Assembly: GCF_900103345.1 (NCBI RefSeq)
Contig: NZ_LT629702.1
Location: forward strand, 1 to 64,000
Source: Pseudomonas azotoformans
Lineage (GTDB): Bacteria; Pseudomonadota; Gammaproteobacteria; Pseudomonadales; Pseudomonadaceae
DNA: 64,000 bases
Direction: 5' to 3'
In this document: piece after piece, positions 44,292 through 52,818 of the stretch
How positions within the stretch are numbered: the stretch's first letter is position 1
Layout of the letters: the number at the start of each line of letters is the position of its first letter
Position numbers and translations under genes: made by a program
The notes under the pieces: generated by a model
What the model was told of the DNA's origin: nothing
The model's input: the letters and a program-made list of their open reading frames with translations, nothing else
The model's database searches: none

Positions 44292-45953
44292 ATGCACACA
44301 CGTCATGTCATCGAACTGTCCCCCTCGGGGAAAACCTTTGCGGCCGGTGACGAACTGTTGCTGGATGCGATGCTCGCCAGCGGTCTGTCGGTGCCGTTCT
44401 CCTGCCGGCGCGGTGCCTGTGGGTCGTGCAAGGTGGTCGTCGCCGAAGGGGAATACCGCGCCAAACACCTTGCGCCGGACGCACCGGTGCCATGCTATCC
44501 ATTGGCCGCCAATGAAATGTTGTTGTGCCAGAGCCACGCCTGCGGCGACATGCGCCTGGAAATCCCCGGCTGGTCGCTGGACACGCCGGCACTGAGGGTC
44601 GAGGCGCAGGTGCTGAGCAAGCGTGCACTGACCCCCGATATCGTGGAGCTGGTGCTGATGCCGGACCTGCCATTGGCGGTGCGTGCAGGCCAGTACCTCA
44701 AGTTCCGTCTGGTCGACGGTGACTCGCGGTGCTTCTCGATCGCCAACCTGCCGGCCGACGACGATGGGCGCCTGGTCTTCCACATTCGCCGGGTCAGCGG
44801 CGGGTTGTTTTCCGAGGTCCTCCTGGACGACTTGGACGCTGGCGATCTAGTGCAACTGGAAGGGCCTTTTGGTGCCTGCACCTGGCAGGACCATGACGCT
44901 GCGCCCGTGGTCCTGTTCGCCACGGGCACCGGCTACGCCGGCATCAAGCCGATCCTGCTGAGCGCCTTGAAGCGCAATGTCGAGGTGACGTTGTACTGGG
45001 GCGGCGCGCAGCCGGCGGACTTTTACGACCGTGCGTTCCTGGACCAGTCTGTCATTGACCATCCGCGTTTTCACTGGCACCCGGTGCTGGCGTCGCAGGG
45101 GCGGGTGCAGGAGGTTGCGCTGGGCCACGGGCATCACTGGGATGCCGCCCAAGTGTATGCGTGCGGCAATGGCACAATGATCCGCCAAGTCCGCGAGCAA
45201 TGCCTCGACGCGGGCGTGCCGGCTCACCGGTTTGTCGCCGAAGCCTTTGTGCCCAGTGGAGGCGCAGGTGCGCAAACGCCTTCACCCGCGTTTGACCCGA
45301 TCTGGGAAAAGGTCGGCCCCCGTTACTCGTTCGACGGCATGCTGGCGGCCCGTGACCAATCCATCCGCGCCCTGGCGGCCATTGCCAGCCGGCTGCGGGT
45401 GGGCATGACTACCGGCGAAGCCCTCGACATGGCCGCCGCACAACTGCTGGCGATGGGCGCGTCACACACCTGGCACCCGACCTATATTCGCTTTGGCGCC
45501 GACACGGTCCGCCCACCCCGCGAAGGGATCGACCGCCAGCGCAGGCTGCGCGCCAGCGATATCGTAGTGGTCGACCTGGGGCCGGTGTGGGACGGTTACG
45601 AGGGCGACTATGGCGACACCTTTGTGTTCGGTGACGCGCCGCTGCACCTGGCGTGCACGACCGCGCTGCACGAAGTGTTCGACGAGACCCGTGACGCCTG
45701 GCTGCGAGGCCTCACCGGTCGCGAACTGTATGACTTCGCCGAGCAGAGCGCCGCGTCAAAAGGCTGGAGGCTGGCGCGCAATCTCGCAGGGCATCGCCTG
45801 GCAGACTTCCCCCACGCGTTGTTCGAGAGCAAAGAGTTGGCGGATCTGGACATCCCACCGAGTGAAATGGCCTGGGTGCTGGAAATCCAGCTGTGCCATC
45901 CCACGGAACCGGTCGGTGGTTTTTTCGAGGATATGTTGAGGCTGCAAGCCTGA
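44292..45953 (+). CDS. Fusion of 2Fe-2S/flavin oxidoreductase with M24 metallopeptidase-like domain
   Basis: A 553-residue single protein. Residues 1-95 are a plant-type ferredoxin domain with ligands Cys38, Cys43, Cys46 and Cys79. Residues 100-320 are a ferredoxin-NADP reductase-like module (RCFSIANLP, ATGTGYAGIKP, VYACGNG), as in CDP-6-deoxy-glucoseen reductase or aromatic dioxygenase reductases. After a flexible linker (PSGGAGAQTPSPAFDP), residues 340-553 form a short M24 (methionine aminopeptidase/creatinase-like) domain. Its five metal ligands are in place: Asp428 and Asp439 (spacing 11, as in MetAP), His501, Glu531 and Glu546. The reading frame is unbroken. Divergent to a MocR regulator; a hairpin follows its stop. 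How a redox module and a hydrolase/creatinase fold cooperate is unknown; an amine- or amidine-type substrate is a guess from neighbours. Confidence 0.87.
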   Translation: MHTRHVIELSPSGKTFAAGDELLLDAMLASGLSVPFSCRRGACGSCKVVVAEGEYRAKHLAPDAPVPCYPLAANEMLLCQSHACGDMRLEIPGWSLDTPALRVEAQVLSKRALTPDIVELVLMPDLPLAVRAGQYLKFRLVDGDSRCFSIANLPADDDGRLVFHIRRVSGGLFSEVLLDDLDAGDLVQLEGPFGACTWQDHDAAPVVLFATGTGYAGIKPILLSALKRNVEVTLYWGGAQPADFYDRAFLDQSVIDHPRFHWHPVLASQGRVQEVALGHGHHWDAAQVYACGNGTMIRQVREQCLDAGVPAHRFVAEAFVPSGGAGAQTPSPAFDPIWEKVGPRYSFDGMLAARDQSIRALAAIASRLRVGMTTGEALDMAAAQLLAMGASHTWHPTYIRFGADTVRPPREGIDRQRRLRASDIVVVDLGPVWDGYEGDYGDTFVFGDAPLHLACTTALHEVFDETRDAWLRGLTGRELYDFAEQSAASKGWRLARNLAGHRLADFPHALFESKELADLDIPPSEMAWVLEIQLCHPTEPVGGFFEDMLRLQA

Positions 45954-45956
45954 AGG

Positions 45957-45975
45957 GCCCGCCATTGCGGCGGGC
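45957..45975. terminator. Hairpin between convergent genes
   Basis: A 7-bp GC stem (45957-45963 with 45969-45975) with a 5-base loop, four bases after the fusion gene stop. T-runs are weak. Confidence 0.5.
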
Positions 45976-45984
45976 TCCTTAACA

Positions 45985-47724
45985 TCAGAGCTTCGGCAGT
46001 TGGCCGATACGGCCCATCATCTCGGTGACGATCTGCAGGTCGAGCAGGAACTGGTCGACGGTCTTGAACTCGCCGTCGGTGTGCCCGGTGTACTTCACTT
46101 CCGGGCGCGCCAGGCCGAATTGCACGCCGTTGGGCAATTCATGCACCGAGGTTGCGCCGGCGGAGGTGCCGAACTTGTGCTCCATGCCGAGGTTTTCCGT
46201 GGCGACTGCCAGCAAGGCCTTGACCCACTCACCTTCCGGGTTGCGATACATCGGCTCGGCCACCGAGTAGGTGAAGTCCACCTTGACCTTGGTTTTCTTG
46301 TCCCAGGCGCTCAGCTTGTCGGCGATCTCGGCCTTGAGTTTCTCTGGCGACTTGCCCTTCGGCACCCGCAGGTTCACCGCCAGCTTGAAGGCTTTGTCAT
46401 CCAGGCCGACAAAGGTCGGCGAAGTGGTCAGCGGCCCCATGAACTCATCGGAGAAGCCCACGCCCAACTTGCCGCCCAGGTAGTCCAGGCCCCAGTTGTC
46501 GGAGGCATACCGCGCCGCGTCAGTGATGTGGTTGTGCTTGAGGGCGATCTTGCCGTCGACGCTGTGGATCAGCTCCAGCATGCGCGCCACTGGGTTGACC
46601 CCGGACTCCGGCTCTGAGGAGTGAGCGGACACGCCGGTGACGGTCAGCTTGACGTCTTTGCCGTCGACCTTGGCGGCCACTGCAAAATCGCCGCCGTTGC
46701 GCTTGGCGTATTCGCTGCCGGCCTTTTGCAGGCTGGCGGCCAACTCGGCAGGCTTGTCGCTGACGAAGGTCGCCACCGACGCCGACGGAATCTGGTTGGT
46801 GGCCATGCCGCCGGTCATCGCGATGATTTCCGCGCCTTTGCCTTCACCCTTGCGCCGTGGGAACGTCGCCATCACGGTGCCGTAGCCTTTCTCGGCGATC
46901 ACCACCGGATAGCCGCCATCCAGCGCCAGGTTGTACTGCGGTGTCGGGTTCTTTTCGAAATAGTAGGGGATCGCGTCGCCGGAGGTCTCTTCGGTGGTGT
47001 CCACCAGCAGCTTGAAATTGCGCGCCAGTGGCAGCTTTTCTTCCTTGATCACCTTCATGGCATACATCGCCACGACGATGCCGTTCTTGTCATCTTCGGT
47101 GCCTCGGCCGTACATGCGGTCGCCGATCAGCGTGACCTTGAACGGGTCGAGTTTAGTGCCATCTTTGAGCACCCAATTTTCCGGCGTCACCGGCACCACA
47201 TCGGCGTGGGCGTGGATACCGACGACTTCGTCGCCACGGCCTTCCAGGGAAATCTCGTACACGCGGTTGTCGACGTTGCGGAAGTTCAGGTTGAAGGCCT
47301 TGGCCAGGTCCTGGAGCTTGCCGGCGATCTTGATGAATTCCGGGTTCTTGTACTGCGGCAGGCCGTCGACGTTGAAGGTCGGGATTTCCACCAGCTCGCG
47401 CAGGGTTTCGAGGGCGGCTTTGCCGTACTTCACCCGGGTATAGATGCCCAGCAGGCGATTGATTTCGTTCTGCTGGTCGGCGCTCAGGGTTTTGTTATCG
47501 AGGAAGGCACTGATTGCCGGGCCGACGTCGCTGGTCTTGCCCTGGTCGCCTTTAGCCAGCGCGCCGAGGAAGCCGCGAAAATCGGTGACGGACGTTTCGT
47601 TGAAGTTCTTGAGAATCGCTGTGCTTTGCTCGGGCGTGATGTTGGCGAAGGCGGGGCAGGTAACCGCCGAAAGGCTCGCCGCAAACAGGGTGGCAGCCGC
47701 CAATTGCTTGAGTGGAAAGTGCAT
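45985..47724 (-). CDS. Secreted M20 family dipeptidase/metallopeptidase
   Basis: A 579-residue protein with a signal peptide (LKQLAAATLFAASLSAVTCPAFA, cleavage near 27). The M20 core shows GIHAHADVVPVTPENW, then YGRGTEDDKNG (bridging Asp), DTTEETSGDAIPYYF (catalytic Glu) and ALDGGYP; a lid domain follows, and TSAGATSVHELPNGVQFG carries a late His. The profile matches PepV-like peptidases, though here exported to the periplasm. It probably cleaves small peptides with Zn2+, by family. ATG 47724 starts a clean signal peptide; ATG 47736 is possible but overlaps its own ribosome site. Confidence 0.88.
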   Translation of the reverse strand: MHFPLKQLAAATLFAASLSAVTCPAFANITPEQSTAILKNFNETSVTDFRGFLGALAKGDQGKTSDVGPAISAFLDNKTLSADQQNEINRLLGIYTRVKYGKAALETLRELVEIPTFNVDGLPQYKNPEFIKIAGKLQDLAKAFNLNFRNVDNRVYEISLEGRGDEVVGIHAHADVVPVTPENWVLKDGTKLDPFKVTLIGDRMYGRGTEDDKNGIVVAMYAMKVIKEEKLPLARNFKLLVDTTEETSGDAIPYYFEKNPTPQYNLALDGGYPVVIAEKGYGTVMATFPRRKGEGKGAEIIAMTGGMATNQIPSASVATFVSDKPAELAASLQKAGSEYAKRNGGDFAVAAKVDGKDVKLTVTGVSAHSSEPESGVNPVARMLELIHSVDGKIALKHNHITDAARYASDNWGLDYLGGKLGVGFSDEFMGPLTTSPTFVGLDDKAFKLAVNLRVPKGKSPEKLKAEIADKLSAWDKKTKVKVDFTYSVAEPMYRNPEGEWVKALLAVATENLGMEHKFGTSAGATSVHELPNGVQFGLARPEVKYTGHTDGEFKTVDQFLLDLQIVTEMMGRIGQLPKL

Positions 47725-47856
47725 GGAGAGACGCATTCCTTTGCAGGTAGTGAGTAGGAGGTTTCTGATCAAGTTGTCAGAAACATTTTCACACACTAAC
47801 ACTGTGATGGAGCGCTAGGGGAGATGGGGCTGTGGGAAATGTCCGACTTCAATAAG

Positions 47857-47889
47857 AAAACGCCGCCCCTGGATGAGCGGCGTTTTTGC
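47857..47889. terminator. Terminator for the AOC-like lipoprotein gene
   Basis: A 10-bp stem (47857-47866 with 47877-47886) reading AAAACGCCGC. T-runs occur on both sides, so it serves the minus-strand gene ending at 47894. Confidence 0.85.
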
Positions 47890-47893
47890 AGGT

Positions 47894-48361
47894 TCAGCGA
47901 GGAGCCAAATACAAGGTTTGTTTGAACGTACCGTCGGGCACTGGTTCGGAAGTCATATGCCCAGTGAAGCCTGCATACTTGCCGGTACTGCCTAGGACGG
48001 CGACGGTGGACAAACCTGTTTCGTACTCCTGTCCGCCGACGACAATGGTGCCCACGGTCTGTCCAGCAAGATCCACGAAAATCAATGTCCATTGGCATTG
48101 GCTGTGAACGCCAGGTTGTGTGGTAACGCAATAGCCATTGTTGTGGCCGATGTCCTGGCGACCCTGATCCATCAAGGGTTGAGCGAAGACAAACAGGTCG
48201 CCCTGGGAAGGTCCCGGTGCGCCTGTATCCACCGGTGTCTTGAGGCCCCGGGTACCATCGGCGAAGGTGATCAGAGTGGCGGTTGGCTGATTGTTGACAC
48301 AGGCGCCGAGGGGAATAAGCAAAAGCAGTGTGCACAAGGTGCGAAGGGTAGCGGTTTTCAT
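47894..48361 (-). CDS. Lipoprotein with allene oxide cyclase/dirigent-like barrel
   Basis: A 155-residue protein with a lipoprotein signal (TLCTLLLLIPLGACVNN; lipobox LGAC, Cys21). The remainder has features of the small AOC-like/dirigent beta-barrel: DLFVFAQPLMD, GYCVTTQPGVHSQCQWTLIFVD and STVAVLGSTGKYAGFTGHM. Plant members make or guide jasmonate and lignan chemistry; the role of bacterial lipoprotein versions is unknown. It is single, with its own terminator. Assignment rests on sequence pattern only. Confidence 0.65.
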   Translation of the reverse strand: MKTATLRTLCTLLLLIPLGACVNNQPTATLITFADGTRGLKTPVDTGAPGPSQGDLFVFAQPLMDQGRQDIGHNNGYCVTTQPGVHSQCQWTLIFVDLAGQTVGTIVVGGQEYETGLSTVAVLGSTGKYAGFTGHMTSEPVPDGTFKQTLYLAPR

Positions 48362-48474
48362 GGCTGTGCTCTCCTGTAGTGGGCTCCGGCCACAGCACCG
48401 CTAAAGCTGCGTCCGGAGACTGAGAAGGCTAGCTGCCAATTTTCAGAATTCAAATGCCCGCAGCCGACTTTGTA

Positions 48475-49692
48475 CTACAGCGTTCCAGGATGCGGAGCCG
48501 CGTAGTCGGCCGTAACCTCCAGTGCCTTGGCATAGGGGCCATCCCACAACTGCTCATGCAATTGCCCGACACGCTTGGCCATCGCTTCGTTGTGCATCAC
48601 CACTTCCAGGTTGCGCGAATTATCCAGGTAGCCACCCAGCCAGTTGCTGGTGCCGACCCACGCAACTTGGCCGTCGATCTCCATGGTCTTGCTGTGGATC
48701 ACCCGCGCATACGGGATAAACCCTTGTTTGGCCTCGGGCAGGGTCACGATCTTGATCTGCACATTGGGCAGCACCGCCAGGCTCTTGAGGTAGGGCAGTT
48801 CCAGCTTGTCGGTGTTCCAGTTGGACACCATCAGCTTGATCGACACCCCACGTGCCGCTGCAGCGCGCACGGCGTTGTCGATCACCGCGTAGTACGGGCG
48901 CGTTCTATCCGGGCCGTAGGACAACGGCGCGTAGTCCAGCAATTGCACACGCACTTCCTGCTTGGCTTCGCTCAACAGGCGCGGCAGTTCCAACTGTGAG
49001 TCGCCCACGCCGGGCGGGTTGTAGCGCTGCGGGCTGGCGACCAGGTAGTTGCCGGTGCGCGGTGGTTCCTTACCCGCGACGGGCAGCGGCACCGGCTGGT
49101 TGTCGGTCAAGGCCTGTTGGGCGTTCCAGTCCTGGTCGAAGATGGCCTGCACTTGGCCCACGACCGTTGCATCGGTGATGCGCAGCCCGGTTTCGTGGAT
49201 GTGTTCCAGCGAGCGCCAGTCGAAATTCTGGCTGCCGACAAACGCCTGCTTGCCATCCACCACCAGGTATTTGGCGTGGATGATCCCGCCACTCACACGG
49301 GCGTAGGGCAAGACGCGAAAGGTCAGGTTGGGGATCGCGCGCAGGCGTTCCAGGGTGGAGGCCTCCGACAACTTGATGCCTTTTTCTTCGAGCAAAAAGC
49401 GAATCTTCACACCGCGTTTGCCGGCGGCTTCCAGGCGCTCTATGACACGGTCCATCACCGAGCCGGGGTGATCGGCGGCGTAGAACTGGCCGATATCGAT
49501 GTGGCTTTTTGCGCCGTCAAACAGCTCGCTCCAGACCGGGCCGGGCTGGCGCAGGTCGTCGGTGCCGAGGGCGCTGTCCACCGGCACGGTGTGCACCAGC
49601 TCAAACCCCGGAATCGAAAAGTCCGCCTGGGCCAGCGGACTGAGGAGCAAGCCGGTAAGGCCGGCGATACGCAATTTCAAGGACACGGACAT
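48475..49692 (-). CDS. Secreted phospholipase D-like protein
   Basis: A 405-residue protein with a signal peptide (LKLRIAGLTGLLLSPLAQA, cleavage near 23) and two complete HKD motifs: His139-Lys141-Asp146 (HAKYLVVDGKQAFVGSQNFD) and His333-Lys335-Asp340 (HSKTMEIDGQVAWVGTSNW). Both are required to form the PLD-superfamily active site. It resembles the PLD3/PLD4-like or bacterial endonuclease-type PLD proteins rather than cardiolipin synthase, since membrane helices are absent. Periplasmic or secreted phosphodiesterase activity is inferred. ATG 49692 has AAGAGAG upstream; the frame extends to 49764 into the REPIN, which is not plausible. Confidence 0.87.
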   Translation of the reverse strand: MSVSLKLRIAGLTGLLLSPLAQADFSIPGFELVHTVPVDSALGTDDLRQPGPVWSELFDGAKSHIDIGQFYAADHPGSVMDRVIERLEAAGKRGVKIRFLLEEKGIKLSEASTLERLRAIPNLTFRVLPYARVSGGIIHAKYLVVDGKQAFVGSQNFDWRSLEHIHETGLRITDATVVGQVQAIFDQDWNAQQALTDNQPVPLPVAGKEPPRTGNYLVASPQRYNPPGVGDSQLELPRLLSEAKQEVRVQLLDYAPLSYGPDRTRPYYAVIDNAVRAAAARGVSIKLMVSNWNTDKLELPYLKSLAVLPNVQIKIVTLPEAKQGFIPYARVIHSKTMEIDGQVAWVGTSNWLGGYLDNSRNLEVVMHNEAMAKRVGQLHEQLWDGPYAKALEVTADYAAPHPGTL

Positions 49693-49710
49693 AACACTCT
49701 CTTCACTGAT

Positions 49711-49842
49711 GTAGTGAGCGGGCTTGCCCCGCGCTGGGGGGCGCAGCCGCCCCAAACAGTCCACCGCGTTGTCTCAGAAAGACCGAGGTGCCTGGATTGG
49801 GGGCGGCTGCGCCACCCGGCGCGGGGCAAGCCCGCTCACTAC
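49711..49842. repeat. Long inverted repeat of the second REPIN class
   Basis: Arms of 43 bases (49711-49753 and 49800-49842) with two mismatches. Core GAGCGGGCTTGCCCCGCG. It sits between the PLD-like gene and the TonB operon end. Confidence 0.87.
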
Positions 49843-49846
49843 GGGT

Positions 49847-50494
49847 TTATGCGGTGCGGCTGTGCAGCGGCGTCGGTACCAAGTGCGGCACTTCATTCTG
49901 CACGCGGGCACCGGTGGCAGCGCGGATCAGCAGGATTTTCAGCTGGTCGTTGATGCGCTCCAGGCTGTCCTGGAAGAAGTTGTGGAACACCACGCAGAAC
50001 AGTGCGATGGCGATCCCCAGGCCGGTGGCGAACAAGGCCGTGCCGATACCACCGGAGATCTGCCCTGGGTCGGACACGCCCGCTGTCGCCAGCGCCTTGA
50101 AGGTGTCGATGATGCCGAGGATGGTGCCCAGCAAACCCAGCAGAGGCGCGGCGGTGGTGATGGTTTCGATGATCCACAGGCTGCGGGCCAGTGGCGCGCG
50201 GGTGGTCAGGTACTGGGTCTCGATGACGTCATCCAGGTCCTTGCGCGAGCCTTGCGAGGCTTTCTGTGCCAGCACCGGCAAGATCATGCTCAGCGGCAGG
50301 CTGTCACGCCGGGTCAGGCTTTCCGGCAGGTCGCGTTCGCTGTGCACGTTGGCGCCGAGCACTTCGGTCAGCGCACGGGCCTGGCGGCGTACATACGCGA
50401 AGTAAATCCCGCGCTCGATGGTGATGAAGATCGCGATGGCCATCGCGGCATACATCACATAAAAGGTGATGTCGTGGAGCAGGTTCATGTCCAT
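49847..50494 (-). CDS. exbB: ExbB-type proton-channel subunit of a TonB system
   Basis: A 215-residue MotA/TolQ/ExbB protein. Membrane segments lie at about residues 7-26, 113-138 and 147-175, with the cytoplasmic loop between the first two. Family positions such as APLLGLLGTILGIIDTF and GIGTALFATGLGIAIALFCVVFHN are clear. It energises TonB with ExbD. ATG 50494 has GAGG nine bases before it; the GTG at 50500 is too near the site. It is last in the exbD-tonB-receptor-exbB operon, 17 bases after the receptor stop. Confidence 0.93.
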   Translation of the reverse strand: MDMNLLHDITFYVMYAAMAIAIFITIERGIYFAYVRRQARALTEVLGANVHSERDLPESLTRRDSLPLSMILPVLAQKASQGSRKDLDDVIETQYLTTRAPLARSLWIIETITTAAPLLGLLGTILGIIDTFKALATAGVSDPGQISGGIGTALFATGLGIAIALFCVVFHNFFQDSLERINDQLKILLIRAATGARVQNEVPHLVPTPLHSRTA

Positions 50495-50511
50495 GTTCAC
50501 TTACCTCGCAA

Positions 50512-52794
50512 TTAGAAATTGGCTTCCAGGGAAACCGTCACGGTGCGCTCCAGGCCCACGATGTAGGCCGGGTCGCCGTCGCGGAAACCGCCGTAGGTGG
50601 CCGCGTTGGTCTTGGTGGTGTACACGCCGTCCAGGTACTTCTTGTCGAACAGGTTGTCGACGTTCAGGCGCAGGGTCGCGTCCTTGACCACTTTCTTGTC
50701 CACCGGCAGGTAGATACCGGCGCCGGCGTTGAATACGGTGCGCCCGGAGATGGCTTCGTCGTTGGTCAGGTCGCCGTAGAGCTTGCTGGTGTACTTGCCG
50801 CCGAAGGTGCCGTAGAAGCGCCCGTCGTCGTAGCCGATGTTGGCGGCCAGCATGTTTTTCGGCACGTTGGCGAACTGCTTGCCGCTGGTGGGCAATACGA
50901 TCGCTTTGCCGGCGTTGTACACGGTCAGGTCGTCTTGCTGCTCGGCCTTGGTGTAGGTGTAGGAGGTGTAGTAGTTGAAGTGGTTGGGCAACAGGCCGCT
51001 CCACTCCAGTTCCAGGCCGCTGTTGTTGACGGAGCCGGCGTTGATGTCGGCGAAGTCGCCGTTGATATCGCGCGACGACACCTGGCGATCCTTGAACTGC
51101 ATGTAGAACAAGGTGGCGGCCACGGTCATGTCTTCATCGGTGTAGCGCCAGCCCAGTTCATGGTTCCAGCTGGTTTCCGGCTTGGCGTCGATGGAGCCGG
51201 CGCCCTTGTCGTACAGCACGTAGTTCTGCGGGATGCGCATGTTGCGCGACAGGCTGTAGAACACCTGGTCGCGTTCATCCACCTGGTATTTGAGGCCGGC
51301 GTTGGGCAGCAGTTTGTTGTAGCTCTGGTTACGTTTTTCTGCTTGCTCGGTGAGGCTGCCATGGTTGGTGCCGTCACGCTTGACGTTCATGTAGGCCAGG
51401 CCGCCGATCAGGGTCCAGTCCGAGTTGATGTACCAAGTGTCCTGGGCCCAGACCTTCTGCGCCGGGGTAATGGTGAAGCGGTCGCGGCCCTGGATGGTGT
51501 TGCCATTGGCATCTACCACCGCCTCGTTGGAATCCGGCCAGGTGTCGACCGGCTTGCCGCTGGCCTTGAGCGGAATGAACGGCTGGGTCTGGCTCTGGCG
51601 TGCGCGCTCGTACCAGTAGCCCACTTGCACGCTGTGATCGCCCAGGTCCCAGTTCAGTTTGGTGGTGATGCCCGGACGCCAGGTCTGGGTACGTGAAGGG
51701 CGGTAGTACACGCCGCTGTTCGGGGTGCCGTCGGCGTTGTATTGGGCGCCGGTGGGCAGGTTGCCCAGGTCGAACACACCGCCCTGGTTCGAGCCGCGGT
51801 TGAGGGCATAGCTGGACGAGCCGACGCCGCTGCCGTTACCCCAGTAGTAATACGGGATCACCGACAGCGCGAGGTTGTCGGCCAGTTTGAACTGGGTGTT
51901 GAGCACGGCGGTGAACGTCTGGAACGGGTTCTGCGCCAGGGCGTAGTAGCTGTTGTACTTGCCGTTGCTGCCCACGGTGGGCGTGGCCGGGTAGGGGTCG
52001 TACTTGCGGCCGTTCTGCTGGAACTGCGCCTTGGTCAGTTGGCTGTAACTGTTGTTGTCCTGCTCATGGTACTTGAGGATCAGGTTGGCGGTGTTGCCAT
52101 CGCCGGCATCGAAGAAGCTGTTCCACTCGACTTTATCCGCGCGCACGGCGCCCGAACCGCGCCACATCTGGCCTTCGGTATGGGAGGCCGACAACCAGTT
52201 GCTCAGGCCATTGATCTCGCCGGTGTTGAGGCGGGCGAAGGTCTTGCGGGTGGCGTTGCTGCCCATGATCTGTTTGACGAACGCACCGGTTTCCTTGGTC
52301 GGGCGAATGGTCACGATGCCTATGTTGCCGCCGCTGGAGCCGATGTGCGGGCCGTCGGCTTCCGAGGAACCCTGGGTGACGAAGATCTGCTCGATGTTTT
52401 CCGGATCGCCCAGCAGGTTGGAGTACAGCGCGTAGTTGCCGGAGTCGTTGATCGGCATGCCGTCCACCGACATCCCCACCTGGTCGGAGTTGAGGCCGCG
52501 CATGGTGAAGCGAAAGCCCGACAGGCCGGTGTTGTCTTCGCTGGAAATGTTCAAGCCCGGGGTGTACTTGAGCTTGTCCACGGCGTTGCCGGTGGCGGTC
52601 TGTTTATCCAGCGCTTCCTTGGTCACGGTGGAGCGGCCCTTGATGCTTTCTTCCTGCACCATGTAGCCGCCACCTGCCGTGGCCTTGCCCTGAACCCCAA
52701 TGGTCCCGACGTCACTGTCGCTGGTGTCGGCCATGACCATTCCATGGCCCATGCTTGCGGCAACAAGTGCCAGATGAATCCGTGTGAACCTCAT
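50512..52794 (-). CDS. TonB-dependent outer-membrane receptor with its own TonB system
   Basis: A 760-residue receptor. The signal peptide (IHLALVAASMGHGMVMA) precedes the plug: DVGTIGVQGKAT (likely TonB box nearby), EALDKQTATGNAVDKLKYTPGLNISSEDNTGLSGFRFTMRGLNSDQVGMSVDG. The barrel ends SLEANF with the terminal Phe. Plug and barrel resemble siderophore/metal-complex receptors of the FecA-like or hydroxamate type, but no synthesis or regulator gene is adjacent. It lies between tonB and exbB, which is unusual. Ligand unknown. Confidence 0.9.
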   Translation of the reverse strand: MRFTRIHLALVAASMGHGMVMADTSDSDVGTIGVQGKATAGGGYMVQEESIKGRSTVTKEALDKQTATGNAVDKLKYTPGLNISSEDNTGLSGFRFTMRGLNSDQVGMSVDGMPINDSGNYALYSNLLGDPENIEQIFVTQGSSEADGPHIGSSGGNIGIVTIRPTKETGAFVKQIMGSNATRKTFARLNTGEINGLSNWLSASHTEGQMWRGSGAVRADKVEWNSFFDAGDGNTANLILKYHEQDNNSYSQLTKAQFQQNGRKYDPYPATPTVGSNGKYNSYYALAQNPFQTFTAVLNTQFKLADNLALSVIPYYYWGNGSGVGSSSYALNRGSNQGGVFDLGNLPTGAQYNADGTPNSGVYYRPSRTQTWRPGITTKLNWDLGDHSVQVGYWYERARQSQTQPFIPLKASGKPVDTWPDSNEAVVDANGNTIQGRDRFTITPAQKVWAQDTWYINSDWTLIGGLAYMNVKRDGTNHGSLTEQAEKRNQSYNKLLPNAGLKYQVDERDQVFYSLSRNMRIPQNYVLYDKGAGSIDAKPETSWNHELGWRYTDEDMTVAATLFYMQFKDRQVSSRDINGDFADINAGSVNNSGLELEWSGLLPNHFNYYTSYTYTKAEQQDDLTVYNAGKAIVLPTSGKQFANVPKNMLAANIGYDDGRFYGTFGGKYTSKLYGDLTNDEAISGRTVFNAGAGIYLPVDKKVVKDATLRLNVDNLFDKKYLDGVYTTKTNAATYGGFRDGDPAYIVGLERTVTVSLEANF

Positions 52795-52818
52795 CTCTGT
52801 CGTCCTGGTGTCGGGTGC

